The translations under genes and the position numbers were made by a program. From Vespula vulgaris (lineage: Eukaryota; Arthropoda; Insecta; Hymenoptera; Vespidae), in contig NC_066589.1 of the NCBI RefSeq assembly GCF_905475345.1, forward strand, positions 2,723,501-2,787,500: 64,000 nucleotides of DNA, read 5' to 3'. Positions within the stretch are counted from its first letter, which is position 1, and every line of letters starts with the position of its first letter. The notes under the pieces are model-generated. The model was not told where the DNA came from, searched no databases, and saw only the letters and a program-made list of their open reading frames with translations. Positions 51,905 to 64,000 of this stretch are shown piece by piece.

Positions 51905-52795
51905 CTATCTCATTCTCTCTTTCTCTCTCTTATTTCTCTCTTTATCTCTTCCCTCTTACTGAGAAGCTAATTTCTTCATTGCTATATTTTCTCTATCCCT
52001 CAGCTTTCTCTCCTCTACTATTTGCCACACTTCTACGAAGCAACCAGAGACGAAGTTTATGACATTTAATTAGTCCGATTGGGACAGACTCCGACCTTTA
52101 TTTCCCTTCGACGGGCACCAAGCAATTCCAGATAAACCTTGTTAAATTGTCACTTCGCATAATCCTTTCCAAATTTTCCAAGTTGAATATAATAGACGAA
52201 TAAAATTTAAGATAAGAATTGTCGATTGATTTTAATTATTAATATTCTTTATATATTAATAATTATTTAAATTAATTAAAGACAGTTAAATACCATTAAA
52301 AACAATCAGATGCTTGATATAATACTTAAATATGATCGTCTTATTCTTCTTATCACTTATCTGCATTATAACATTTGATATAATTCAATTTTTATTTCGA
52401 AATAACAAATGGAATTTGTTTACAGTGTTCTGTCTGAAATATCGCAAGCATGGTCGCCCGTAAAAAAAAAATCGAATAAGCCGTTTGGTTTCGCACGTTT
52501 TGAGAATGTCCTTGAGGGTAATGTGAGAATCGATGATCCTCAAACAAAAAGAGATGAACATGAGATGAACGAGGAACTCATTATGGAGGAGGAGGTACTG
52601 GATGAAGAAGGCACTTCTGGTGGTGGAAACTTTGAAAATCCTCTTTATAGATCAAAAAGAGACAAGAACTTTAAGATAGAAGAACGAGAACTCATCAACG
52701 TCGATCTTCCACTAAGTCTGACAAGTCTGAAAAAGAGAGCAAAGGATAATACGGAGGATGATGATGACGATATCGAGATGGATATTGAACAATAA
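49381..52795 (+). CDS. AMN: protein amnionless homologue, cubilin partner
   Basis: Six exons join in phase: 49381-49644, 50050-50354, 50448-50571, 50766-51000, 51301-51454 and 52426-52795, giving 483 residues. Signal peptide 1-21 (MKCIKCLQIVFFLSLNKLIFA). The ectodomain has the amnionless-type N-terminal part (W..NW repeats: FEWQNEKNWDH, FFWVDPDNWNG, with IPCRQDDVVLPG), then a cysteine-rich von Willebrand C-like segment (about 196-241, CEKCLCQDG to GHCCLYCGG). A membrane segment follows at about 335-355 (GPFFGAPIIILVLLIASFWYF). The cytoplasmic tail has FENPLY at 430-435, an NPxY-type clathrin adaptor signal, and an acidic C-terminus. Amnionless carries cubilin to the surface and supports protein endocytosis; in flies this works in nephrocytes. 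An AATAAA overlaps the stop codon (52791-52796). Intron 5 holds a long (TC)n. It converges on CrebA. Confidence 0.93.
51832..51912. repeat. (TC)n and (TCTA)n microsatellite in amnionless intron 5
   Basis: About 28 TC units then several TCTA units. A GA-rich stretch at 51680-51755 precedes it, so polypurine and polypyrimidine tracts face each other about 80 bases apart. Confidence 0.93.
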
Positions 52796-53825
52796 ACTTT
52801 TATCGTTCTTATTCCTCAATTAAACCGAATGTATTCTGTTCTCCCTCCTACTTCAACTTAAAATTAATTAATTATCAAAACATCAAACATAACGAATCAG
52901 ATTCTAAATGTTCTAATTATACAACATCTAATTGGGTACTTATTTCTTCGTATAAAAACGACAAGAGATAATGAAGTGATATAACATTTATAAGATGAAC
53001 GTAACCATATCAACCTAACTATCTTGTCTTTAAATAGAAAGATACAATTTATAAAACGAAAAGATATTAAATTCAATTGACAAAGAAAGCTAAAAATAAC
53101 TTTGAACATATTTGCAAAAGATATTGATAAAAATAATATTACTGAGTATAATTCGTATTAAAAAGGAAAAAATCAAGAATAATCAAACAATCAAGTTACG
53201 GTATAATACATAAAAAAGTTTACAAATAGTATTAAATGATTAAATTATGATAGATATATTAGATAAAAGTATTCGATTAAATAAAAAATATAATTACAAT
53301 AAATAGACAAAAAAATATACAAGAGCTATAAATATAAAACTGAAAATTCAACTTATGTTAGGATATCAAAAAGAGGATGTTCCATGATGAAAGCGACAAC
53401 TGCGTAATTCGTATTATCGTGTATCACACACTCATTTATTTCTTATTGTCAAACAACATCCATTTGAAGTTGACGAGTACCACGTGTTAACTCTGTCACG
53501 TGGCAAAATAATATACCATTAGGCGCGTAAGCTCTTACATATAAATATATATATGTATATATATATGTATATAATAGGCTTAACGCAAAGACGAATAGGA
53601 CGTACATATATTGTACGTAGGGACTTTGAGATAAATATACATACACATCGAGCACGCAGTACACAAGGGACTCACATAATTTATTCTCTTGTCTTATTTC
53701 TTTTGGCGATAATCGCACGCCAATTTGAAGTGACGATAAGTTATAATATTGTAAAATAGTATTTGAAAAATAATGAAGAATAACAAACAACAGCTCTCTC
53801 TCTCTCTTTCTCTCTCTCTTTCGTC

Positions 53826-53827
<2 letters not shown>

Positions 53828-53869
<42 letters not shown>
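53828..53869. repeat. (TA)n microsatellite
   Basis: About 20 TA units, preceded by an interrupted (TC)n at 53792-53821. Confidence 0.95.
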
Positions 53870-53871
<2 letters not shown>

Positions 53872-53901
53872 CTTTTCTAAATAGAAATATCATTTGTATA
53901 C

Positions 53902-53908
<7 letters not shown>

Positions 53909-53968
<60 letters not shown>

Positions 53969-53985
53969 ACATATATATATATATA
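53909..53985. repeat. (TA)n microsatellite, interrupted
   Basis: About 28 TA units to 53965, a TTTAAC interruption, then about 8 more. Confidence 0.95.
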
Positions 53986-55508
53986 AAGCTTTATCATAGA
54001 ATATATTAAACTCTGTTACAGATAAAACTCTTTCTTTTAGGTCAGACTCATTCTATAGAGAAATTTAATCTCTTCTATACTCTCGAATATTTATATTAAC
54101 GATATAAATGATCGTTTCTCTTTTGCATAACATCATCGATCAACCATATTGACTCTCACATTGACCTACGCTGATTTTATATTATGCGATAAATTATTGG
54201 AATATCTTTCGTAGATGAAATAACTTCACTCACATACACAATTATGCAGCTTAAATCTTATAACGAGATATCGATGCGAAAAAAACTAAAGTTCGTCCCC
54301 TGAATTTCAATATCTTACGAAATGTGCTAAAATAAGAGAGAGAACGTAAAAAGAATAATCATTTCTAAAAGCGTCAGACCGTAACATACTCGTAACATAC
54401 TCGTTTATTATTTGGCAGTATCGAAGAACGGAAATGAAGGAAAAGCAATTATAGAAGAAATGATTTCCGTTTCGATTGGTCCCTGTACGATAATTAGATA
54501 ATGACAATGAATTTACACACTCTCTCTTTTTCTTTCTTTCTCTCTTTCTCCTTTTCTCTTTCTCACATTACAAGAACAATACATAATTCCAGTCCATAAT
54601 TATGAATACACATATTGGTAACAAAATTGAAATAGAAAGCACGGTTTCGATCCCGTACAATCATAATTTACACACACACACAGATTACACGGCTTCAGCA
54701 ATCAATACTTAATGTGCACAAACGCGTGCAATTTACTTAGCCTAAACTACAGCCTAAATTATGGAAAATAAGAGAAATCGCCAACGATTATTTCTCGCAT
54801 TGTTGGCTTATAGTTTGAGGTCAGTTTAATATGTATACCATAAATATATTTCATTCTGAAGTTAAACGTTCGATTTTCGAGTTTTATGGACTATGAAAAT
54901 TATCTTTATATAGAATATGAAATTGTCATTAAGGCAATTACACCTCTTTTGTAAATTCTCGTATAAAATCTCTTCGCATGTGCACTGATATAAGTATATA
55001 TATTATTCTTTTCGTATAAATATTCGAGTTTTATAGAATAAACGAATATCTTTCTATATAAACTCTTAGAAATTATTTTCGTAACTTGATTGTTGTACAC
55101 TTTAACGTATATAATTCATAAATTCTCTCTCGAATTTATATATATATATTTTTTTCATAGTCTTTTTGGAATGATTCGTTTATACAACATTCGCACCAAA
55201 ATCTTAAATGAAAATGAGTAATATTTCGATATTTTCTCATTTTCGTATTACGTTCATTGTATTTTAGATAAAGGCTCTTTCTTGTAAAAATTATATGTAA
55301 AATATGTTGGGCATCTCACGCTAATTATTTTGTTACTATTTCAATTATTTTCTTCTTTTGCTCTCTCTTTCTTTCTTTTCTCCTCAATTATATTATTACT
55401 TATTTATTATAATTTTCATACATTTGCTCATTCATTCAATCAAAGATTACCATCTTCGTTTTTCTTGACATTTTTCTCTTCGTATTTTTTCTTAAATATA
55501 TATACTCC

Positions 55509-55509
<1 letters not shown>

Positions 55510-55555
<46 letters not shown>

Positions 55556-55560
55556 CACAC
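55510..55560. repeat. (TA)n to (CA)n microsatellite
   Basis: About 20 TA units passing into a short CATATACACAC stretch. Confidence 0.93.
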
Positions 55561-56509
55561 GCACACCATAATGTATTCTCTTCATAAGTGCAAGTGACTT
55601 AACTTATACACAAAAGTGCAGTGCTAGTATTCGTTTGAAATATGATCTTAAATATCTGGACGAATTCAAGAATTCTCGCCATCCTTTGGCAATTGCATCC
55701 GATTTCGCTTTTGTTCGGTTTCATAACCGAATAAAAATACGTCATACGTCGTATGATTTTCGTATCTCATTAGGAAGCCGAACATAAGATCAGAATGCTT
55801 ACAACGAATGGATTAAAAAAAGGAAACGTTGTCTTAAAAATATAATTGTACTAAAGTATACGATGTCTGCACCTCTCTCTTTCTCTTTTTCCTCCTCTTC
55901 CTCATCTTTTCTCACCCTCTATTTGTTGCGATTACAATGAAAAATAAAACATTTAAAAGAATACGAAGGCACTGCTGGCTAGATCACGTATATTCTGTTC
56001 AAAGGGTACGACACAATAGTAATCTATAATATACTCTTCGATCATCGTGATTTAACTCGATTCTCGATAATCTTAGGAAGACAATGAAACTCAAGGAACT
56101 CGAAACAGCACTTGCTTTCGAGAAACTGTTGTATTTACTACGATCATGACGAGGTCATCAATCATTTATTCACAATTCGAAGGAAAGACTTGACGAGCCT
56201 AACAACATTGCACCAATCCCAAATATTAAATTTTCCATCGACACCAAAATCCTCAAAAAAAAAAACCAACGAACAGTCACTTTTGTCGTTCTTCTAAGTT
56301 TCAACTAAGTTTCAACATTGATGATTATCGATCAACTGCCATTAACTACTTCTAATGTTTTCTCTCATTGGAATTAAAATTTAAACGTAAATATTAATCT
56401 CAATCCTATATTAGAAGATAGAGGATAACTTGCTTGGAAAGAAAAAGAACTACATTTTCCCAATCAGCGATAACAAATTAGCAAAATCTTGTTTCTCATC
56501 AAGAAAAAG

Positions 56510-58781
56510 CTAAGATGATTGGAGCTGTAAAAGTGCTTGAAGACGTTGCAACTCTTTTAATAATTCACGATTCGTGTCTTCCAATACTGTCAATCGATCC
56601 CTGTACGAAGAATTTTCGTTTGTCAACATGGTGACTCGCCTCTCTAGACCATCCATATATTCCTTTTTCTTTCTTCGTGATTCTTGTGCCGATATCTAAG
56701 AAAAGTAAAAAACATATAGACACAGATAAAATAATAATCCCTTAATAATTTCGTCGATAAAATAAAAAGTTATCATACCTTATTCTTTATTTTTCTTCGT
56801 ACTTTTTTCAAAGATTTCTCTTCCTGCTTCGTTAGAGGTAATTTGGTAGGTACAGGATAACCCTCAGCTATGAGAGTTCGTTTTTCTTCTTCCGTCAACG
56901 TTAAAACTCCGGTGGAACCTTTCTGCAATATCACGATGTCAAAATAATACAATTCATTTATATTTAATGTTATTAATCGATATTTAATTGAATGAATCTT
57001 ACTGGTTGACAGGAAATTAAAGGTGTGTGAATGGGCTGCCTTGTTGTATGTGTTGCATTGGTGACATAGAGTCTAGGTGTTAAAAGACCTCTAATATTCT
57101 GAGAGTGCGATGAATTTTGAGAATCTCGACGTTCAGGTGAACAAGAAGCAGACGCTGTACCTTCGCTATCTGAACTCGCACTGCTGGGTGGAGTTGGAGG
57201 TAAGCTTTGTCTAGATGTGCGACTTCCTTCGTATTCTTCACACGGTACATCATATTCTTCTACTTCCATATTCTAAAAAATAATAGAAACATTTTTACAT
57301 TATATAAATAAAGTAAATACGAAAACAATATATTCCTATCAAACGCAGATTAAAGTGATTTATTTTATAAATACATTCAAATATTGATATCTAAAATAAT
57401 TAAATTATATCTATGTAAAATATAATGTAATATAATCTAATAATGATTATATTTTAGAGAATAGAATTCCTATACTCTATATATATTGAATTTTTTTATA
57501 ATAAATTAATACACACACACACACACATATATATTGATTTAATTCGGATAATTAAAATACTAAACTTAATTGACTCATTGTTATTACATATTCTATTATT
57601 AAAAATAATAATACACGAATATATCAAACAAATTAAAATATTACTAATATACCTGATAATAATCCTCGTCGTCTTCCTCGCTATCACTCGTAGGTGCAAG
57701 TTGATTCCTCGAAAAGTGTAGATTTTGTGGCGATACCATTGTTATCGTACTTTTATCGTCTATAGTCGTACTCGACGAAGGACAAGGCGTACAAGGACTA
57801 CCGGGTGCACTGAGCGGTTCGCCCTTAATTTCGGAATAATCGTTATCTTCAGGTACTACATTAGGTTTCTTCAAAATTACGGTCGAGGTATAAGTTGTCT
57901 GAAGGGGTAACGGCAACGATTGATCCTCGTTTCGGGATGCATTCATTGAAATTGCTAGGAAGCACTCGTCTTCCATATCTGCAATTAAAAGTCACTCAAA
58001 GTTTATATTCTATTCACGATACAATAAGAAAAAACAATATAAATATGTATTATACCTATGTGTAAATATGTATTCCTAGCTATATTATTTCATATATATT
58101 ATATATTTATTATACATACATATATTTATCTCTACACGTCCGTAAATACTTATTATACATTTCTATTTTGCGGCTATATATTTATAAAGTCTGTATTTCA
58201 AATATACTCTACATACAATCTAATACATACATGCATGCATGCATACATACATATATACATACATACATACATACATATATATATATATTTATTTATATAA
58301 ATATGTATGGTATATATAATACTTTCATCACAAACGATTCGATTAAAATAAAATCCTCAGAGGAAAAGTTTCTTAAATTCTTTCCATAATTTCACGCTTT
58401 TCGAGTTGAATATAAATACACAAATAATAAATGATCCTCACCATCGAATCTCGGCCGGATATCTAGAGATTTGCTGTGATCCAGATTATTTGAATCAATA
58501 GATGAAATGGTGTTGACCGCCAATGTACCAGCCGTACTACTGGAGGGTACAGAATTCTTCGGTGTACAAGGATTGGTACCAGGAGTTGCTGGACTCGGTG
58601 GAGGACTGGAAGCCAATAAACTATAACTATGTTCGGATTTTATAGGACGTGGTCCACCTAACGCAGCATCTGTCATCAAACGATCTCTTAGAACGACACT
58701 CAAGGATGACTTGTCCCTGAGGCACAAAACGTTACCCCATTCCTCTTCTCTCGACGTCATTGATACCTCCTGTCCAAGTCC
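56510..58781 (-). CDS. CrebA: CrebA, bZIP factor of the CREB3/OASIS family (N-terminus missing)
   Basis: Five exons on the minus strand join in phase: 58781-58442, 57978-57653, 57272-57003, 56922-56779 and 56695-56510 (TAG). From the ATG at 58760 this is 414 residues. The open frame runs back to an acceptor at 58782, so an upstream exon is likely. Family-diagnostic words in order: RLMTDAALGGPRPIKSEHSYSL, DDMEDECFLAIS, TTRQPIHTPLISCQPKGSTG, LTEEEKRTLIAEGYPVPTKL, then the basic region [28 protein letters not shown] and a leucine zipper to residue 405. These match fly CrebA as I remember it. An intron splits the basic region between Lys353 and Ile354. The protein ends nine residues after the zipper, without the membrane segment of vertebrate CREB3-like proteins. 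CrebA binds CRE-like sites in the nucleus and raises expression of secretory-pathway genes. Introns 3' to 5': 83, 80, 380 and 463 bases. Confidence 0.95.
58223..58280. repeat. (ACAT)n microsatellite in a CrebA intron
   Basis: Tetranucleotide ACAT units with GCAT variants in the 463-base intron at 57979-58441. Confidence 0.88.
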
Positions 58782-60734
58782 CTGTAGAAAAAAAGAAGGA
58801 AATTTTATTATAGAAAGAACTTTGAAAATGAAAAAATAACCAACGTGTAGAATGACTCACTCATAATATATAATCGAACAACGTGACCAGTTGCCGTAAC
58901 ATTTATAACATCGGCCTTATCAAGCTATTTCATATAGGAAATTATACCGATAACGTTTATCGATTGATATTTGAAGTATTCCATCCAGCAAACTGATAAC
59001 TTTCGATTTTAAGTTTAATCATCTCTTTTTGTTTTCTTTCTTTTTTACAATTCCAGACAATATTCTAATATAGTCTCATTATGTTGTAATTCACGAATTA
59101 TTTATGAAGATTAATTAACTGTTAATGTACCAATGAAAACATTTCTTCTTAATTAGCGACGATACTTTTATTTCGATAGAATTCTAAGCCCAAAAGTAAA
59201 AGGATGATATCATTTGTATTATAAATTGTTATCTGGTAAAAGAGATAGGATATCTAAATCGAAATATTATATAAATGTTATTTTAAGACCGTGTTATTAT
59301 TAAACCATAGATTATTACTTGAACTTCTATCATATATTTTAAAATTATATTTTCTTTATTATTACATTCACAAAAAGATCTCGAAGAAATAATTTTTTCT
59401 TTATTCAATCAAAAAAAAATTTATTTTAACTTTATTAACGAAAGACCATCGATAAATTGGTAAAGAAACCAGGAAAGCGATGAACCCACTACTTTGAGGT
59501 CAGTGCCCTGTCAAAATGCGGACGATTGCTTTCCACATGGCTCTATTTCCTCTTCTTTCATCGATAAATTTATCCGAAAAGTCTAAATCGAGAATAGAAA
59601 TGAACGAATCAAAGAAACAGAGAAAGAGAAAGAGAGAGACTTCTATAATATCTGTTTCGAACATAACTTTTAGAACATTTAATCGTGGAAAATGATATAG
59701 ACGAAGATATAGACGATGGTTGATAGACTCAAAGCAAGATGTCAAGGACCTAAGATTATACGACCTGTTTACGACGTCAAATATCCGCAAGAAGAAGAAG
59801 AACATTGACAAACGAGACAACTATGATGACCGGTCAAGTTGAAGGTCGGACAATAACCAAGTCTGAAGGAGAAAAGAGGACATCTGCACTTCGGAAGCAT
59901 TACGAAGATACGCGATACCTTTTTCGTCTTCTTTTTCTTCTTCTTCTTTAGGATGTAGAACTAACTGGGAGACTCTCTTGAAAGAAAGGAGGGGGAACTT
60001 AGCCATCACAAGTAGTAAGCAATGCGGAACTCGACTACCTGCCAAGGTCAAAGCTTCTCCCATCTCAATATTTTTTTCTTCTTTCTCTCCTACTCTTTTC
60101 TTCTCATGAAACATTTTACAGTTTCTTTTTTCACGTCTCTAATTACAAAAAGCTTTTTGCTTGGAACAGACATTTTTTTTATTCTAGCTTTTTTCAACAA
60201 TTTTTTTTATGTTTCTTTTAAAAAAAAACATTTCATATATTTTGATTTTTTCTTCTTGAAATATACCTGTTTCCAGTGATAATGTTTAATCGTTATTTAT
60301 GTTAATAATACAGAGACTTTTATATAATTGAAATCGTAAAAAACAAAGTTTGTTTTGAATGGAAAAAATATTTTCTAAAATATTAATCTTAGCCGAATAC
60401 TACTTTATCATCTTAATTGACGATTCTTTAATAAAAGTCACGATCTCCGTCTGATGAACATAAAAAAAAAAGAAAAGAAAAAAAGAAGTTAGGAAACAAC
60501 TTTCATTTTGAATAATTTGAAAAAAAAAATTGTTGTTTCTTTCACTAGTCGACATAAACCGACAATTCCTTCTCATTATCACCAGCACGTAACGTAAAAA
60601 TAATTAGCAATAATTATTCGTGAAATATAATATTAGCAATAATCAGTAATACTTAAAAAAGTGCGTTTATTTCGAGCACATTCAAAGTTCTCAGGTAAAA
60701 CCTTATTTTTTTTCTTCTCTTTTCTCCTGTTCAG
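58782..60734. other. non-coding, upstream intron or promoter region of CrebA
   Basis: The acceptor at 58782 implies that this is intron sequence of CrebA. Minus-strand frames at about 59500-59820 and 59821-60114 do not resemble the acidic CrebA N-terminus and have no splice context. Nothing else seen. Confidence 0.4.
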
Positions 60735-60934
60735 CCAATCGTTTCGATTTCGTTACGGATCGTGGGATCGAGCGTGGATCGAGCAAGAATCGGTGTCACT
60801 GATCGCGGAGCAGAGACCTTTGCTCGCACAAGCGGACGAAGGAACGAACGAACGAACGAATGAACGCGAGAACGCGCGTATGGAGCTCCTGCATTCGCGA
60901 ACAATGCGGAAGCCGGCCAGATGCCAAGGTCACG
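60735..60934 (+). other. GC-rich probable 5' exon of a gene leaving to the right
   Basis: Strong acceptor (ttttctcctgttcag) and strong donor (CACG/gtaagg) bound 200 bases of markedly higher GC than the flanks, with a short (GAAC)n. It is open in one frame throughout. An ATG at 60880 gives MELLHSRTMRKPARCQGH followed by a phase-1 donor, so it may contain a start codon, or be 5' UTR. Further exons are not identified in the window and no family is recognised. Confidence 0.4.
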
Positions 60935-63431
60935 GTAAGGTTTTTGTTTTTCGTTTTCCGCTCGACTTCCCTCTCTCTCTATGTTCTTTTTTTCCTTCTT
61001 TTTCTTTGATATATCCTTCATTTCATACGATAAATAATTTTATTTGTATTTCATTGCATACATTCAATCATTTTTCATGTTGCATTATTTCAATTTTATC
61101 ATTTGGTTTCCCTGTCGATTATTTCCCCCCTCTCCCCTAAAAAATAAAAAAATACAAATTGTCGGTCATTTAAAATAAATAATAATTAAAATAACAATTA
61201 ATTTTGCTATAAAGAAACTTGGTTTCAAAAATAATTTGCAAATAATTTTATATTACAAAGATATAGCAATAGATAATGAATCTACATCTATATTGTATGT
61301 TTTTTCTTTTTCTTTTTTTAGATAGATAATTATGTACGTTTTATTCTATTAATTTTGTATTATTGTCAATTGTTCAATGTACCGATAAAGCAGCTTCGTC
61401 TCATCTTAATAAATTATCTTTTTATATATTCCATATTTAAAAAATTAAATTTTATATTACTTTTTCCTTTTACACTCGTTTTCGTCATTCAGGTCTTCTT
61501 CTTGATTGCTTCTAAATGCTTATTTCTTATCTTCTACTTTTGATTTCCGCCGGAAACGATATAAAAGCAGTGATATCTGACATTACCTCCTTAAATTTAA
61601 CACGTTACCGTCCAACACTTTACGGTTATAATGATACGATACAACGTAATAAGATATTATATTCAAATTTAACCTTCCATTTAATTAACGTTTAATAATA
61701 AATGACCTTTTTACATTCCTGTAGTATATAATACATAATATATAATAATGTAATAATATATGTATACTGTATGTATACAATATATAATCTATAATACTTT
61801 ATAATATATTCTATAGTACATAAATAGTACACAAACGATATTACAATTAACTATCAAATTGTAAAATAAAATATAGCAAATAATGAAATAAAAAATGGAA
61901 ACCCACTTTTATGAGCATCCAAAAAAAAATCTGTTATATATGTATAATTATATATGACCAGACGATAAAGTGTTCATAAAGATTCCTTACAGGCCTAAAT
62001 ATACCGTTAAAAACTACTATGGCGACACATTTTATACGTAAGTACTTACGTACGTCTTCGTACCTATACCAAAGAAGAAAAGAAAGAATTTGCATCCTCG
62101 CACTTTGCATACTAACTCCATCGCCTCTAAAATCTTTTTTTTATGTGAGTAAACGTAAGTTCAAAAATAACAAATCATCTTTTCAGCAGACAGATTAACC
62201 AGCAGATAGATTACCAGCAGAAGATTCTCTTTTTCATTATTTATTATTAGTCTTTAAATGGAATTTATTCATACGAAAATAAAAGATTCCTCTTGCAAAA
62301 TTCGTATAATTCAATAGATTTAAATTTAACAAAAATACAAACTTTTTCTTTTAAAAATAATAATAATAATGAAATAAATTTGATAGATTAAAATGAAAAA
62401 GTGCAAGAGAATAGATAAGATCGTTTTTCCTATAAAATAAAAATCTATACGCTGTAACTATTAAGTTAGTCTATGGAGAAAAAGTAATAGAAAGGCATTT
62501 CGATTGGAATCTTTCCTAGCATACAATTACGACTTCGTCATGGCCATCATCGATCTCTGGCAAAGAACATTTCGATGAAATTAGAAATACAAATGCAACG
62601 GTAAATTTCTACCAAGCTCTTTCGCTAAATAAACATATTTTCGAATATTGACTTCTTCGAAAGTGATATCGCAATACATGTTAACGATGTTGTAGATCAT
62701 CTTTTTTACCGACAGAGTAACGAGACAATTAAAGAAATCATTTTTCTTTTCTGACTTTCTTTTTTTATGCAAATAAATTAAAAAAATTAATATCGATAGT
62801 TAATTGTCTATGACCGAATTTTTTCATATCTAAAAAAGAATCATACAATGTGAAATTTACAGTACAATTTATATTACTATAACTATATCTATTAAATATA
62901 ACTAATACTTTGCAAAATATCTATGTACCACTATACCTTTATTTTTTAAGTTTTCTTTCATTTTCTTTCATAGCAAAATTACATGACGTTATAGACATAA
63001 TTATTAAGAAATTATGAACAAATATAATTTTCCAGTTGAATAAAAAATCTTTAATATCAATAATAAGAAATTTTTTATCTAATCCTTCGATAAGCAATTA
63101 ACATTACGTTATCGAATAAATCTACAATTTCTATCATTTATAATTAGATCTTGAAAAAAGTTTCATGTCGCCCGTTATAATCAACGTAAGAAAAATAGTG
63201 AGAGATGAAGAAAAAGAGAGAAAGAGAAGGGAAGAAGTGATGATGTTTCTGTGGTGTGGTAAAACGTAGACTTTACCTGCTAGTACCAGCCTCGAAGTCA
63301 CGAAAAAAGGTGAACGGCCTCGAGAATCTCATCCAAACCGTAGTACCGTCACTTTGTCTACTTTCTTGCAGGTTAGATGAGAGGACGACAACAAGTCTTT
63401 CTCTCACTTATCTTTCTATCTCTCTATCTAT

Positions 63432-63478
63432 CTACCTTTCTCTCTCTCTCTCTCTATCTCTCTTTCTCTCTTTCTTTC
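63432..63478. repeat. interrupted (TC)n microsatellite
   Basis: TC units with TATC and TTTC interruptions. Confidence 0.8.
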
Positions 63479-63548
63479 CTACATACATACAACTCGTTTC
63501 AAAACTAGATTTCTTCTTAATGTATAATCATTCTCTTGGACGTGAGAT

Positions 63549-63552
<4 letters not shown>

Positions 63553-63608
<56 letters not shown>
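63553..63608. repeat. (TC)n microsatellite
   Basis: About 28 pure TC units, followed by TCTA-type units. Confidence 0.95.
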
Positions 63609-63609
<1 letters not shown>

Positions 63610-64000
63610 TTATCTATCTCTATCTCTATCTATCTCTCTTTCTTTTTCTCTGAACATTAAGAAACACAAGGAAACCTATATAACGAAGTCGATCGATCTT
63701 TCCTTAGTTTTCTACATTAGAATTCTATTCCATCGGTGAAGGTCGTTTTCTAAGATATCGATCTTAATGCAAGTAGAATTGTGACCTTTTCGGCTTTTAC
63801 ATGATACTATAAACAATAATTTTCTTTTTTTAATTTTTCCTGTGATCTTAAATTAACAATTAAAAAGAAATAAAATGAACAAGTGAAAATAATTTTAAGA
63901 AAAATGTTGAAATGTAAAAGAAAAAAAGATATTTCATGCATATGTACATATATACTATTATCTAACGATTGCTTTAGTTTCAAATAATTCTTCTTTTCTA

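Larger units (their letters stand above)
52796..56509. other. 3' UTRs and spacer between convergent amnionless and CrebA
   Basis: No coding exon seen. The right part probably holds the CrebA 3' UTR: minus-strand AATAAA hexamers occur near 56165 and near 53437. A stretch at about 53380-53540 with two CACGTG words is GC-richer than its neighbours. Long (TA)n runs lie between. Confidence 0.45.
60935..64000. other. non-coding right end, probable intron
   Basis: AT-rich with no supported coding exon. A slightly GC-richer stretch at 63265-63390 has a weak donor-like site at about 63371 (TTGCAG/gttaga) but no clear acceptor. The 134-codon frame over it runs into (TC)n and is mostly artefact. Confidence 0.4.

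Noticed and set aside
54630..54665. tRNA-like T-arm (cacggtttcgatcccgt)
   Set aside because: Stem pairing is only four bases and no acceptor stem, D-arm or anticodon arm can be placed upstream.
59821..60114. 97-codon minus-strand frame as the CrebA first exon
   Set aside because: No similarity to the acidic CrebA N-terminus, no donor in the required phase, and Lys/Glu runs from low-complexity DNA.
60731..61021. 96-codon minus-strand frame opposite the GC-rich exon
   Set aside because: Splice signals support the plus strand; the minus frame is a consequence of the GC-rich segment and a Lys-rich tail of low-complexity sequence.
63256..63660. 134-codon plus-strand frame
   Set aside because: About 85 codons are Leu/Ser repeats from (TC)n; only the first 45 codons have normal composition and there is no clear splice or start context.

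Overview
The window looks like nuclear DNA of an insect, most likely an aculeate hymenopteran (bee or wasp). It is very AT-rich, full of (TC)n and (TA)n microsatellites, with spliced genes whose short introns have GT..AG ends. The allatostatin A precursor carries an AYTYVSEYKRLPVYNFGL peptide of the kind I remember from bees. I cannot name the species. All gene models are read from splice signals and reading phase; there is no transcript evidence.

Left part. A possible last exon of an upstream gene lies at 67-117. Positions 2545-11850 are a satellite array of about 73 head-to-tail 128-bp monomers with higher-order structure, including a near-perfect tandem duplication of 20 monomers (2,560 bp). 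Each monomer carries two dyad symmetries. The array decays at both ends, and a one-stop pseudogene-like reading frame (12705-13085) lies to its right.

14.5-21.7 kb. Two tandem, same-strand paralogues encode His/Lys/Glu-rich proteins. The first (14514-15869) lacks an identified first exon. The second (18092-21733) is complete, 856 residues, with a signal peptide and TATA-initiator promoter. They share a 78-codon exon of identical length and matching intron phases, but differ in one intron and in a long Ser/Asp-rich insertion.

21.8-46.6 kb. This is mostly non-coding. It holds a 440-bp polypurine tract beside a TATA promoter and likely 5' exons near 29.8-31.0 kb, a second TATA-initiator promoter at 43.55 kb, a diverged tandem duplication, a 28-bp palindrome and many microsatellites.

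46.6-58.8 kb. Three recognisable genes follow: the allatostatin A neuropeptide precursor (+, 2 coding exons, 200 aa), amnionless, the membrane partner of cubilin (+, 6 exons, 483 aa), and, convergent with it, the bZIP factor CrebA of the CREB3/OASIS family (-, 5 exons in the window, N-terminus probably outside). The genes have no evident common pathway: peptide signalling, protein uptake and control of secretory capacity. The right end is non-coding apart from a GC-rich probable exon at 60735-60934.
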